A DNA stretch of 64,000 bases, from NCBI GenBank assembly GCA_016721435.1, contig JADKIC010000007.1:12781-76780 (forward strand), in the 5' to 3' direction. The first letter of the stretch is position 1. Every line of letters starts with the position of its first letter. Below are positions 1 to 9,557 of the stretch, piece by piece. The translations under genes were made by a program, and so were the position numbers. The notes beneath the pieces were generated by a model. The model had not been told where the DNA came from and ran no database searches. It was given only the letters and a program-made list of their open reading frames with translations. This stretch comes from Bacteroidota bacterium (lineage in GTDB: Bacteria; Bacteroidota; Bacteroidia; AKYH767-A; OLB10).

Positions 1-199
1 AAGCGTCATGGGCCGCATTGAGTAGATCCCGTACAAGAATTCTTGAATGCCTGTTGGAGCAGAAGGCATGGGGATAAAATTTAGAAGGAGGAGGTAGTTC
101 AGGATTGAATTCCCTGAGCTTTTTGGAAGTTATCCTTCTTCTCATCTTCAAAATATTTTCCGATTTGTAAACAATCCACTCTATTCCTTGAAGTACTTT

Positions 200-1515
200 T
201 GTCCCATGTCCTACCTTTCTCGAACATAAGAAGTCATAAAATCTTTATCTCCAAGCATCAGTTGTTGAGGGAAGATGAAAAAAGAAAGTGCTGGTATTGG
301 TTTTGTAGCTTAGATCTTCGATGGTTCTTGATCGATCTCCTTCACCGCCATACTCAAAATCACTGTGGCTACATTGTACTTCAAATTACGGAGAAGCTTC
401 TGATGTCAATGAATTCGCCTGTATTATCTGCAAGGAGATGCAAACGCAATCTACATCCCCCCATACGGAAACGAAGGTCGTTGCAGAGGAGAAGAAAATA
501 TCCATACAATGGCAGTACGGGATTTGTGCTACGACTAGTTCAAACAAATCATTCTATCGCATGGGTATGGGGCAATAGCCACGGCACATCAGCAATGATC
601 AGGCAGAAACAGTATTGCTGAATCTCCTTCGAGCGGAAAAAGCATTGAAAGCATTCAAATTCCGTGCGGAACAATACTATTATTCGACCGCTTTCCAACA
701 GTCCCCGCGAAGAGTTACGACAGTATGCCCTCGAAAAACATCCGGTGGAGAGAAGACAGCAGCAATGCCGAAACCACCACAAGCGCAATCTCTTCGTAAC
801 GAACAAATTACAGTCTTGCTGCGGCAAACCAATCCTGCCGTAGAGGAGCAATTGAGCCGGCTGGCGGAGCGCATCACAGACCGGGAACCTGTTGCAGAAG
901 AGGCATCAGCAGTAAAATTGCGGCTATCGTAGAAGAAGAAAAGACTTCCTTCGCATACATGTCCATCGGATCACGGATCATCCGGATAAAATGCCGTTAT
1001 GGAAACTGCATATCTCCCTGCATGACCGACGGTGCCGTTATTGAAGACATGGAATACGCCTTGGCCCTGAATCCGTAAAAATATTCTCTGCCACCACACG
1101 CTTACTGTTGAGCAGAGATAGCCTCTTCTGAAAAACAACCGAAACGGCTACTGCACCGCGTGTTGATCCCTGAAAGTACGAGGTATCATCCTCCTGAATG
1201 GTGTTCTCCATCTTTCCTTCACGAAAACAAGATCAGCAGGGAACAACTTTAAACATTAACAATGCTTTCTTGATGCCGGACTGGGTCTAATTTCCTGAGG
1301 TCAGGAGCTGGAGGAGGGCGACAGCTTCTATCCACTGGGAATGAATCATTCCTAAAGAGTTGAGCGATTACTTTATTTATATTTAAAAAGTTCCGGTCCA
1401 GGAGAACATAAAACTATTGGTCACCCATGACGATATCTTCTGGATCATCGGCGACCGCATCGACCAACGGTACCGCATTACCGAAAACACCACACGCGTA
1501 CTCATACTGAATGGC
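200..1515 (+). pseudogene. tilS: tRNA(Ile)-lysidine synthase, broken by many frameshifts
   Basis: TilS converts the wobble C34 of tRNA-Ile(CAU) to lysidine with ATP. I recognise it by joining frames: an N-terminal 'KHQLLREDEK' start-like stretch near 255-285, 'DLLHRHTQNHCGYIVL' at about 335-385, 'EASDVNEFA' at 395-420, the 'MAVRDL..WFKQIILSHGYGAIATAHHQSDQAETVLLNLL' region spread over frames at 505-625, 'NIRWREDSSNA' near 735-770, and a typical C-terminal domain 'HDDIFWIIGDRIDQRYRI' at 1425-1480. The SGGxDS PP-loop near 305-330 is corrupted. At least six indels are needed to restore one frame. The boundaries are approximate. The broken state is probably sequence error because neighbouring genes show the same pattern. 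The identification rests on family memory, not on a search. Confidence 0.7.
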
Positions 1516-2040
1516 AACCTGATGAACACGAACCCCTTTTCACCGGGAAAAACACTATTTGGGAAGAGGCAGGCGTGGTCTGTCACGACGCCTGGTGATG
1601 ATCCTGTTTCGCTTTATTGCCCATTACAATTCGCGGAAAGTCATCAATCCACCGGATTATTTCTGCTGGTGGGATGAGTAACTATAGCCATCAGTGTTGT
1701 CCCGATATTTATTCCGCTCTACATGATAACATTAGAAAAGGAGAACCCAATTAAAACCATGCGCAATAAAATGGTACGCATTACCAATCACGATGATCCG
1801 CCAAATGGAATCCATAAATGCTGTCGTTACCTATCTCAACAACCCGGTTTTTAACGAACGGGACAATGGGGAGCATAAATTTTACGCTGGAAGGCTCCAC
1901 CGCCCTGCTTTACAACCGAAAAGCGGAAACACTTCCCGCATATGAGTCAAAGACGCCGAACGACTTTACGGAAATCAGAAAAAGGACAGGCAAAAATTAA
2001 ACCTCCACGACTTTATTTCGGTTGGTTTGAACCTTCTAAA
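1516..2040 (+). other. unrecognised coding remnant between tilS and the DHS-like gene
   Basis: Fragments with coding character appear in shifting frames on the plus strand: a hydrophobic stretch 'TIAISVVPIFIPLYM' near 1680-1725, then 'NPIKTMRNKMVRITNHDD' to about 1797, then 'MESINAVVTYLNNPVFNERDNG' in another frame, then 'FTEIRK' near 1965. Together they suggest one small membrane-anchored protein read through several indels. I do not recognise the family. No intact reading frame longer than about 85 codons remains. Confidence 0.3.
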
Positions 2041-2065
2041 CCATTATTACATAAATAGTCGCGAC

Positions 2066-3005
2066 ATGCTAAGAGTAGTTCTGTAGTCAAGATTTCTAGA
2101 AAAGAATTATCTCCATTTCAATGTTGCTCGCTGGTAGATGCTGCCAGGAGCGAGAACAAATATTGCTGGAAGGCGGTAAAATGACGATCACGCCGGCGGG
2201 TGCAATGAACAATGCGGAATTGGGAATATCACTTGCGGAATTCATTCGCCAGGGAAAAGTAGATATAATTTCTACCAACACCAGCGCCAATCTGAAGACG
2301 ATATCGCGAATCTGGTGGCACATTCCCATTAGAAAAGAGTTCCGGCATTACCGCGAACTCAGACCAAAGGATGAATGGGAGCTTTTAGAAGGCGGTTATA
2401 ATCGCGTTACCGATACGTGTATTCCTGAAGAAGAAGCCTTCCGCAGAATTCAGTAGCTATTGTTTTCAGACAATGGAAGGTGGCAGATAAAGGGGAACGC
2501 TATTTTCCGCACGAGGTTGTGTACAAAATGTTCCCTAGCATAGGATGGGAGCAGTATTATGAAACAGATCCAAACAGCTGGATGCTGGCTGCTGCCGAGC
2601 GCAATCTTCCGATCATTGTTCCGGGCTGGGAGGATTCAACCATGGGAAATATCTTCGCTTCGTACTGCATTAAAGGCGAACTACTGCCCTCCACTATGAA
2701 AAGCGGAATTGAATACATGACCTGGCTCTGCCGATTATTACATTAAAATTAGCAGAAAAGGTATCGGTTTCTCTCAGATTGGAGGAGGAATAGCAGAGGA
2801 TTCTCCCAACATGTGTACCGATAACAGGATAGGTTGGATAAAATCCGTCTGGAGTTATTTCTGTCAGACAGATCAACCACCTCTCTTGGGTCTTACCAGA
2901 GCTGTCCCCAACGAAAAAACACCCGGGGTTAGATGTTGATACACATGAATCTACATTATTGAGATTGGATGCCAAAATCGTTGTCCTTCAGCCGTGGAAA
3001 GTTAT
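2066..3005 (+). pseudogene. deoxyhypusine synthase-like protein, frameshifted
   Basis: Stitched frames give a nearly full deoxyhypusine synthase-family protein: 'FLEKNYLHFN' (2090-2120), 'LLEGGKMTITPAGAMNNAELGISLAEFIRQGKVDII' split here at 2165-2270, 'NRVTDTCIPEEEAFRRIQ' (2400-2453), 'DKGERYFPHE' (2485-2515), 'NLPIIVPGWEDSTMGNIFASYCIKGEL' split across 2610-2690, then shifted fragments 'QIGGGIA', 'WSYFCQ', 'GAVPNEK' and 'DAKIVV' to about 2990. The family uses NAD and spermidine. In bacteria, which lack eIF5A, members are thought to act on polyamines (homospermidine synthase-like), so the exact reaction is uncertain. At least five indels separate the fragments. Start and end are approximate. 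Confidence 0.75.
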
Positions 3006-3049
3006 TTAACCAAAATCGCGCTGCGATCAAGGTGACAGCCACGAGAAGG

Positions 3050-3170
3050 TTTATGTTTAAAGTTCGCGTTTACTAAGTTTCGTTTAAAGATGGAAGTTAA
3101 AACTTAAACATGAACATTAAACTTTAAACAGGAACTTGATCTGTGAACAATCATGAACTTTAAACTAAAT
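3050..3170. repeat. AT-rich TTAAAC-type dispersed repeat tract
   Basis: The stretch repeats variants of 'acattaaactttaaac' several times with short spacers. The same word family recurs at 3628-3800 and at 8755-8780, always next to the CATGAAGC palindromes. It has no coding character. Confidence 0.55.
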
Positions 3171-3176
3171 ACCGTA

Positions 3177-3538
3177 ATGGGAAAAAATGAAAGATTTGAG
3201 GATATATTGCGGCAGAGAGCCAGAGAATGAATAAAGTGATTTATCCATTTATCAATCGGACGCCTTTTGATAAGGATTATGATCTTGAAGTCAAATCAAT
3301 GAATGCGGATCAATGGATAATATTGCTTGAGGATTTGAAAGAGGTGGAAATAAAGAGTTCATGTAGTCTTCTAATTAGGATCCGCGGGGAAACAAGGTCT
3401 CATACTATACAGACAGTAGATAAAACTACATTGATCAAAAATGAATTTGAAAAAGCCGCAATGAGTAAAAATCATCAGCCAAAGCGATTACGAATACTCA
3501 AAAATCAGAATGGGAGAAGCGTCAAGCAGAAGAGATGA
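3177..3538 (+). CDS. hypothetical protein, start probably frameshifted
   Basis: The intact part (from 3227) encodes 103 residues rich in Lys, Arg and Glu, with no signal peptide or membrane segment. An ATG at 3177 opens a 17-codon frame (MGKNERFEDILRQRARE) that ends in TGA overlapping the ATG at 3227. This looks more like one protein interrupted by an indel than two genes. I do not recognise the family. It lies between the DHS-like gene and the GT2 gene, and repeat tracts flank it on both sides. Confidence 0.35.
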
Positions 3539-3586
3539 GGGTTTTATCCCCTGAATCAATCAATAAAGATTAAACCTGAATCCAAC

Positions 3587-3692
3587 CATGAAGCAGAATC
3601 GCGAAAAGCGATACGTTTCATGGAGCCCCTTAAACATTAAACTTTAAACTTAAACCTTGAAGCTTAGAACGCGAAAGCGATACGCTTCATGG
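3587..3692. repeat. two palindromic REP-like repeats
   Basis: Copy one at 3587-3623 begins CATGAAGC and ends GTTTCATGG, with inner arms ATCGC and GCGAT around GAAAA. Copy two at 3658-3692 has the same arms in degenerate form (GAACGCGAAAGCGATACGCT core). A third copy lies inverted at 8788-8823. Imperfect hairpin arms (TGAAGC/GCTTCA and ATCGC/GCGAT) and intergenic position are typical of REP-type elements. TTAAAC tracts sit on either side. Confidence 0.6.
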
Positions 3693-3800
3693 GAGTTCTT
3701 TCCCGACAACACAAGGGTTGACGGGACTACATCGCCCGTGGTCACGTGGCGAGGAAAACCTTAAACATTGAACACTAAACTCTAACCTTAAACTTTAACC
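3628..3800. repeat. AT-rich TTAAAC-type dispersed repeat tract
   Basis: Recurrent 'ttaaacattaaactttaaac' words run up to the predicted GTG start of the GT2 gene, and the REP-like copy at 3658-3692 lies inside the stretch. It matches the tract at 3050-3170. A small inverted stretch 'cgggactacatcgcccgtggtcacg' near 3722-3745 has no further recognised role. Confidence 0.5.
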
Positions 3801-4540
3801 GTGTCTAACTGCTTAGTCATCATACCTACTTTTACAATGAGAAGGAGAACATCGGAAAGATGATTCGGCGGTGATGCATTTGCCGCACCCTTTTTATTTG
3901 TGGATATTGATGATAACTCCAAAGACGGTACGGCGGAGATTGTAAAAATTTACAGAAGAGTTCAGCGATCGGTTCTTCACGGAACAGCGGCAGGGGAAGG
4001 TAGGTTGAGTAAGGCTTAATATTCACGGGTTCAGTGGGCGTTGAAAAAGCAGACAATTCTCATTTTCGAAATGGACGTTGATTTTTCACATAATCCGACG
4101 ACCTGGTTGGCTTTTACTGCGCCTGTTAGAAGGGCCGATTTGAGTATCGGTTCGAGGTATATTACCGGTGTCAATGTGGTGAACGGCAGCATGGGCATGG
4201 GTGATGACGTCATACTTCGCCTCTATGTACGTACGCATCGTAACGGGCATGTTTTCTACATACGAGATTTTGGTACCGCGTTTCAAAATGTCATCAACGC
4301 ACAGGTACTTGAGGACCATTGATCTGAATAGAATAAACATCCACCGGACTATGCTTCCAGATTGAAATGAAATTCGCCGCATGGAAGCTGGTTTTAAACT
4401 GAAAGGAAGTTCCAATTATTTTCACCGGATTGCAGCGAAGGACAAAGTAAGATGAGTGGCAGTATTGTCAGTGAAGCCATTTTCGAGTACTGACCATGAA
4501 ACTAAAAAGTTTTATTAACAAATATCGAATCGAAAAATAA
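3801..4540 (+). pseudogene. polyprenyl-phosphate mannosyltransferase-like GT2, frameshifted
   Basis: A GT-A fold family 2 glycosyltransferase resembling dolichyl-phosphate mannose synthase, which moves mannose from GDP-mannose to a polyprenyl phosphate at the membrane. Evidence by stitched frames: 'NCLVIIPTYNEKENIGKMI' at 3804-3860, 'DGTAEIVKNLQ' at 3920-3955, 'FEMDVDFSHNP' with the metal-binding DxD-like acidic pair at 4064-4098, 'ADLSIGSRYITGVNVVNG' at 4132-4186, 'MYVRT' near 4222, 'SKMSGSIVSEAIF' at 4446-4485, and a final 'MKLKSFINKYRIEK' ending in TAA at 4540. GTG at 3801 fits the family's usual N-terminus. At least four indels are required. manC, which makes GDP-mannose, is convergent just downstream. 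Confidence 0.7.
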
Positions 4541-4879
4541 ATATTTTAGGTGCTGTTAAGACCCCAAAGGCCTTCCCCAAACCTAACAGCTTCAGGGGTA
4601 GTCCCAGAACATCTCTAAATCTTTTAGGCTAAAGCATTCCATAGGCCCGGCTACAGCTTCAGCTCCGGCCACGGTCGAGGTGAATGTCACCAATATCTGA
4701 AAACTTAGCTATAGAGGTGCAGGGGAGAGGTTGACAATTGTCAGTAACCGAACGTTCATAGTCTTAACAATTACTCTCACAAAGACAGAAAAGCACTGAC
4801 GAGGTTCCACACAACCGAGGAGAAAAACGGCTTACGATTGACAGCCCTCCCACGAAAACTGGTAGCCGGTAGCCGGAAG
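4541..4879. other. stretch with no gene recognised
   Basis: I see no convincing reading frame on either strand. Short stems such as the CTGTTAAG...CTAACAG pairing near 4552-4600 look like chance. A short heptamer repeat (CCGGTAG CCGGAAG) begins at 4859 and runs to the stop of manC. Confidence 0.4.
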
Positions 4880-5985
4880 CTAATCAAACGAACTTTCGCC
4901 TTTCTTGAGTTCTCTACATCATTCACAAAACTGACTAATTTTGCCGTTCTTCACTTTCTTACACGAGTAAATATTATCCGCTTCCAACTACGATATAATC
5001 ATCCGAATCCTCGAAGTACGACGAGTTTATCTTTGGAACGTTGACAATACAGTTGGAAGAGTAATGCTAAAATCACATTTTTATCTACGATATACTTGGC
5101 ATTTTCATCATGACCGATATGTTCAGACAATGAGCCCCAGGTACCGAGGTACAGGTTACCCAGCCGAATTCCGCATCATCACATGTACATTCTTCTTCGC
5201 CTTTCCATTATCGCAAAATCAATGGAGATATTGGTAATTGGCTCATACGCTGATTCTATGAATCCTTCTTCCTGAGGAGAATCGTACACTACCATTTTCT
5301 TAAAAGATGGCCATTTCGCTAGGGAGGTGTTCATCGATCGCCAAGAATTGCCTTCATTCCAGACAAATATTCCCGCATTCCAGAGAAACTCACCGGTCTG
5401 GAGAGAAAACTTGCCATTTCGAGATTTGGCTTCTCGGTGAAAGTTTTCACTTTCGCAATTTATTGTGTTGCTCCCGTTTGTCATCAATAAACTGAATGTA
5501 ACCGCAGCCGGTATCCGACGACTGGGTTTGATGCCTAGTGTCAGCAATACATTTTCGTTTTCCGTAAGCGGCAGACAACCTTCCAACGCCTCAATAAAGC
5601 TTCCTCTTTCAAAATAACATGATCACTCGGCGCGACCACCATAATGGCATTGGGATTCGCTTCAAAAGTTTATTCGCCGCATAAGCCTTGCGGAGCTGTA
5701 TTTCTGGCGCAGCGGTTCGGAAAGTACCTGATCGGGTTTGATATCAGGAAGTTGTTCCAGGACAGCCTTTGTATAATCCCGCATTGGTGACGATGATAAT
5801 ATTCTCTTTGGGACAAATTTCAAACTCGCTCATAGGGTTTGTTGAATCAGCGTTTTCCCAATTCCCAGCACATCCAGAAACTGTTTTGGACGGGCATTTG
5901 CGACTCTGGGCCGAAAACGGCTTCCAACACCACCGGCCCTTAATAACACAATAATTGTTTTCCGCAGTGACAATGCCCTTTCTGT
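4880..5985 (-). pseudogene. manC: mannose-1-phosphate guanylyltransferase, frameshifted
   Basis: ManC makes GDP-mannose from GTP and mannose-1-phosphate. Reading the minus strand through indels gives the nucleotidyltransferase signature 'VIMAGGVGSRFWP..ARPKQFLDVLG' split over frames near 5965-5890, 'ICPKENIIIVTNAG' at 5820-5775, 'PLTENENVLLTLGIKPSR' at 5575-5520, 'SGEFLWNAGIFVW' near 5400-5360, 'SPQEEGFI.SAYE' at 5290-5240, 'NISIDFAIMER' at 5235-5203, and 'GTWGSL.EHIGHDENA' near 5135-5085. The C-terminal 'KDKLVVLRGF' and 'QFVNDV' reach a TAG at 4880-4882. About 360 residues would be normal for the single-domain form. At least six indels are needed. The start is approximate. Confidence 0.75.
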
Positions 5986-6109
5986 TAAATTTTAAATTCC
6001 TTCTTTCAATGCCGCAAAGCAAGTAAAAAAAATGCTAATCCAAAGGGAGAATCGACCAGTCGTTCATTTTCATGTACGAGCGCCTCATCTTCACTGAAAT
6101 AAAATTACG

Positions 6110-7330
6110 ACAAGGATTCTTATGCATTTCGAAGCGAACAAACAATCGTCGAGTTCCTCCTCTTCGTCCACCGATAAACGATACCAATTAATGTCGGCGG
6201 TAGCGCCAAAAGCAAAGGGCACCATGGCCAGTTTAGCTTCATTCCAGAATTCGCGATGACACCAGTGGTATTCTCAGCTTCTTTCCACCGGGAGCCTTTC
6301 CCCTTCAGATCAAACTGTACAATGAGATAAATTGCGGCAACCGGCTCAATACATCGTGCTTTAAATCCTTCTTTCCGCAACGCCTCAAAGCCTGCATAGA
6401 TCCATGCAAACGGTCCGCTATTTCCGCTTAAAGGTGGACATAAAATTCAACCATCTCCTTCTTATTCGAAGGAAACGTGCGGTGGCTATTTGCTCGGTCT
6501 TTCGGTGTTCATGCTCCGATATGACCAATGATCGCCTTCGATTTATCGATGATATAAGCGGGACCTAACGCCCAACCCACTCGCACTCCTGTTGCTGCTA
6601 AGATTTCGAAATTCCATCCACATAGATGGTATAAGGTCTCAATTCAGGACGTAGAGAGACACAGGATCGCAATGGTTATTCCTCCCCGTAAACCAGCGCT
6701 CCATACACCTGATCATACATGATATAAAAGGTTTCTGTGCACTTCCTCTGCACTGCATATTTTCCTCGAGCAACAAGATCGCAAATGGCCTCAATTGTTC
6801 TTTACCAAACATAGTAGCCTCGGTGGGATTTTTGGGAGAACATAAGGCAAGTAAGCGGGCACCACTGATCAAGGATTAGTATCTTCTGCCATTGGCATGA
6901 AATTATTCTCCGGTCGCCTTCTACTTCAAAGGCTCTGGTCCAAAGAGATTTGGAAAGAGTGATTTGTTGTCTGAGGAGGGCACAGGAGATGACTTTATCG
7001 CCCGCATCATTAATGTTGCATAAATTCCGTGATAACAGGACGTGAACCACGCCACCAACACTTCGCCAGGTGTATACCGCAGGCCATACGTATCTCGACC
7101 ATTCGGCAACAGCAGCGCGAAGCTCGGGCATTCCATTGGCCTTGGGTAATTGGTATACGCTTCCTTGCAAGCTTTATAATTTCCTGGAGAAGCAGAGAGG
7201 GAATTGGGAAGATGGATGGATCAAATCACCAATAGGTAAATTTGAAATCTTCTCCCCTGCTTTGATGCGCCGGGTTCACTTCATTTCAGAGTTTATAATT
7301 TCGGGTCCGACGTAACGTTCGGCCATTGCT
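6110..7330 (-). pseudogene. PLP-dependent class I/II aminotransferase, frameshifted
   Basis: A fold-type I aminotransferase of the aspartate/aromatic kind. Minus-strand fragments: 'MAERYVGPEII' (7325-7293), 'RIKAGEKI' (7268-7245), 'QLPKANGMPELRAAVAEWS' at 7157-7100, 'TPGEVLVA' near 7075-7050, 'NAGDKVISCA' near 7010-6980, 'LLALCSPKNPTE' at 6855-6820, where NP is the usual PLP-contact Asn-Pro, 'YDQVYGALVYG' in broken form at 6715-6680, 'TIYVDGISKSFAATGVRVGWALGP' broken at 6640-6555, carrying the SKSFA Schiff-base lysine, and 'EGFKARCIEPVAAIYL' at 6370-6320. At least seven indels are needed. The ends are approximate and the substrate is not predictable. Confidence 0.7.
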
Positions 7331-7569
7331 GAAACGGGATAGGTAGTGGACGTCTGATGAGTTGCTGACAAGTAGTAAAATAAGATACAAACCCAGCGCC
7401 AAAAGGTCGCATTTAAAAAGAGGATATTTCTCATAGTTTTCCCCTCTTAAATAAGTGAATTTCTTTGATAAGCAAGATGTTTCATCGATGTATAAATCGC
7501 AGTAAATAATTGCCTTCCGCCACTGAAAACCGCCAATTTCCCATAACGTATATGAAAGACAAGATCCCA

Positions 7570-8760
7570 TTTACGGTTTAACACTTCTTCTGATCAGCGA
7601 TTCATTGCCAACGTCTGCACAGAACACCGCTTTGAGTGATATTGTCTTCGCGGAAACCCTCACCCGTGCCGTGAAATGGTGGAAGTTAAAGTGAAAGAGG
7701 CATTTGTCGCTGGATACTATCACCGGTCAGCCAATGACAGCAGAAAATGAAGACAAAAATAAACGCCTCACCTTTGGACAGCAACACGGTGTGAGGCACA
7801 GCGGAAAATAAAACCGCTGCCGCCTTTCTGACAGTGCTGATCGGGGCAGAAAAGAATGCCTTTGTCCAGATGAGTTAATCCGAACCTGAAACGTATGCGA
7901 ATGGCGCTTAGCGTCAGGAAATCCTGAAACTGCCATCGTTGCCCGTGAAGCTGCCTGGAAAATAAAGACATTTTGAACCGGCAGGGGTTTGGAGGGTCGA
8001 ATAGATTCCCTGGACATTATCATTAGTCAGCTGAACCGAACAAAAGTCGGAAATCATCAATGACAAACTTTCAGATAGTGATGCTTGTTAGGACGAAGCT
8101 GCATCGTGGAAGCAATGGTTTATCTTCTTTGGCTATTGTAATAAAAACCTGGTGTTGGTGATCATTTTCTCATGAACGGTACTGCAACGGTTAAAATGCA
8201 CCCTCCCGCCCCAGCGCCCGCCCCTCCCGAACACGCGTGGAAGCCGTGGTAACACCTCCTCTTTCACCTGCTCCTGTACAACAGAAAAAGAAGCCAAGAC
8301 CGTCGCCCTGTTGAAAAAGAAAAAGAGTATTGCTGCGCCTGTTGTTGCTCGGAGCCCTTGCGTCCTCTTGCACCTCCGCCCCTGTCTACCAAGGACATCA
8401 AATTTAAACTTCAGGATGTAGAGCTGGCTGATCCGCGCAGACGTGCTGGCTCAATATCAGAATGGTGAGACAAAGCGGTTCGAAATCTTTTAAATGAGTA
8501 CATGGCGCAATTGCCATTCATCATGAAAACGCTGATGATGCCATTACCAGAACGAATTCGGATCCCATTCTTTTATCCTCGAGCATTTAAAGCAATACCT
8601 GCGCTTTCGGTACGCAAGGTACGTTGAAGTTGATTGTTGAAATTGAAGAGGAAGCCAAGACTGAAAAAAGTTTCGGTTATTGTCACGCGTTTTTCAGGTA
8701 AGGAATCACTGTCGGCGAGCGGGTCGATGAGGCGAAGGCTTTGCTGAAGTTTTGACGTTT
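7570..8760 (+). other. unrecognised coding remnant with Pro-rich segment
   Basis: Plus-strand fragments in changing frames look coding: 'ALSDIVFAETLTRAVK' (7633-7680), 'VEVKVKEAFVAGYY' (7682-7725), 'QPMTAENEDKNKRL' (7730-7772), then 'PPAPAPAPPE' (8202-8232), 'STKDIKFKLQDVELADP' (8386-8436), 'AVRNLLNEYMAQLPFI' (8474-8521) and 'KVSVIVTRFSGKESLSASGS' (8666-8725). This suggests one protein with a central Pro-rich linker and a C-terminal domain of about 110 residues. I do not recognise the family. Many indels prevent a reliable reconstruction. Confidence 0.35.
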
Positions 8761-8787
8761 AAGGTTTGGGTTTAAAGTTTAGGGGCT

Positions 8788-8823
8788 CATGAAGCGTATC
8801 GCTTTTTGCGATTCTGCTTCATG
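8788..8823. repeat. REP-like palindrome, inverted copy
   Basis: The sequence reads CATGAAGCGTATCGC, a T-rich loop, GCGAT, then TCTGCTTCATG, the reverse complement of the copy at 3587-3623. A TTTAAAGTTTAG-type word precedes it, as at the other two copies. Confidence 0.6.
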
Positions 8824-8902
8824 GTTTAAGGTTGTCTACTATTGTGGTTATGGCGAAAAATCCACAGCTTGGCTGCATTATTATAGCATCGTGGATCCTG
8901 TT

Positions 8903-9050
8903 AAAAGCTCCGTAGGAGCGACATTATTATGGCATGGAGGATTTCTGTTTTTAAAAGCTCCGTAGGAGCGAAATTATTATAGCCACAGCGTGGCGACAGG
9001 ATTATTCGCATAGCGAATTTCTTTTTTCCAAAGCTCCGTAGGGAGAGAGA
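8903..9050. repeat. GCTCCGTAGGAGC hairpin repeats
   Basis: Three copies of AAAGCTCCGTAGGAGCGA lie at about 8904-8921, 8954-8971 and 9031-9046 (the last is imperfect). Each contains the perfect small palindrome GCTCCGTAGGAGC, and the first two are followed by ATTATTATRGC. Similar small palindromes, such as CCACAGCGTGG near 8983 and CGCATAGCG near 9008, alternate with them. This resembles an intergenic palindromic repeat class seen in Bacteroidota. Confidence 0.6.
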
Positions 9051-9303
9051 AGCGGTGAGGTTCGAAAGAATATAGTTAAGCAATATTAACCACAGCTTTG
9101 GAAAAAGATGATCGCTTCTATTTCAATGGATCGTATGTTTCTGATTTCACTATACCTGCTGTTCCTCGGTTCAACCCCTTCTATGTTGTAAAACAAGTTT
9201 CGGACGGTTATTATACTATTTTTGTTAAGTAAACCCCAAGAGGAAATGGGCTCTGCTGGAGAGCAACCCATCAGCAATAGGGTTTATGACGTAAATATCC
9301 TAT
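9051..9303. other. stretch with no gene recognised
   Basis: I see no convincing gene. Short frames on both strands have no recognised similarity. The stretch ends at the hairpin and T-run at 9304-9332. Confidence 0.4.
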
Positions 9304-9332
9304 AAGCCTCTTTATTGAGGCTTTTTATTTTT
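9304..9332 (+). terminator. rho-independent terminator-like hairpin
   Basis: Perfect 7-bp stem AAGCCTC / GAGGCTT (9304-9310 and 9317-9323), loop TTTATT, followed by TTTATTTTT. The orientation is plus strand. No clear gene precedes it, so it may end a transcript from the repeat-rich region or be part of the insertion-element boundary. Confidence 0.6.
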
Positions 9333-9485
9333 ACACCATTTACTGTCTAATATGGCTAATAAAACTCAATCATTCTACTTGTTTTATTTGCATCTTCCTT
9401 TGAAACAATTACTATAAAATATCCTTCTATTAGCGAAACCAACTTTTAACTTGGGTCGCATTGCCGTGCTTTAATTTTTATAGAA

Positions 9486-9554
9486 AGTGAGCTGCGGCCT
9501 TCAGGTAGCGGACACCGATTGCTCAGTACTGCAAGGGCTAATAGCAGTCTCACT
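9486..9554 (-). ncRNA. candidate IS110/IS1111 guide (bridge/seek) RNA segment
   Basis: On the transposase strand, directly after its stop codon, AGTGAG(A)CTGC (9554-9544) pairs with GCAGCTCACT (9495-9486): ten pairs with one bulged A, closing a 48-nt loop. The strand just inside the 3' arm reads CCTGAAGGCCG (9505-9495). Exactly the same 11-mer, in the same orientation, lies at the far side of the transposase gene at 10747-10737, where the element seems to meet its target. In IS1111-type elements a structured guide RNA lies downstream of the transposase and its loops match target DNA. Calling this stem such an RNA is inference. Confidence 0.45.
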
Positions 9555-9557
9555 AAT

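Noticed and set aside
4550..4700. Possible riboswitch or structured RNA after the GT2 gene
   Set aside because: Stems were short and inconsistent, no terminator or downstream gene fits, and the region has many sequence errors.
1..8800. The first 9 kb as a true pseudogene cluster
   Set aside because: Unrelated essential-type genes are all broken at the same high rate, and the other contig end behaves alike; sequence error is the simpler reading.
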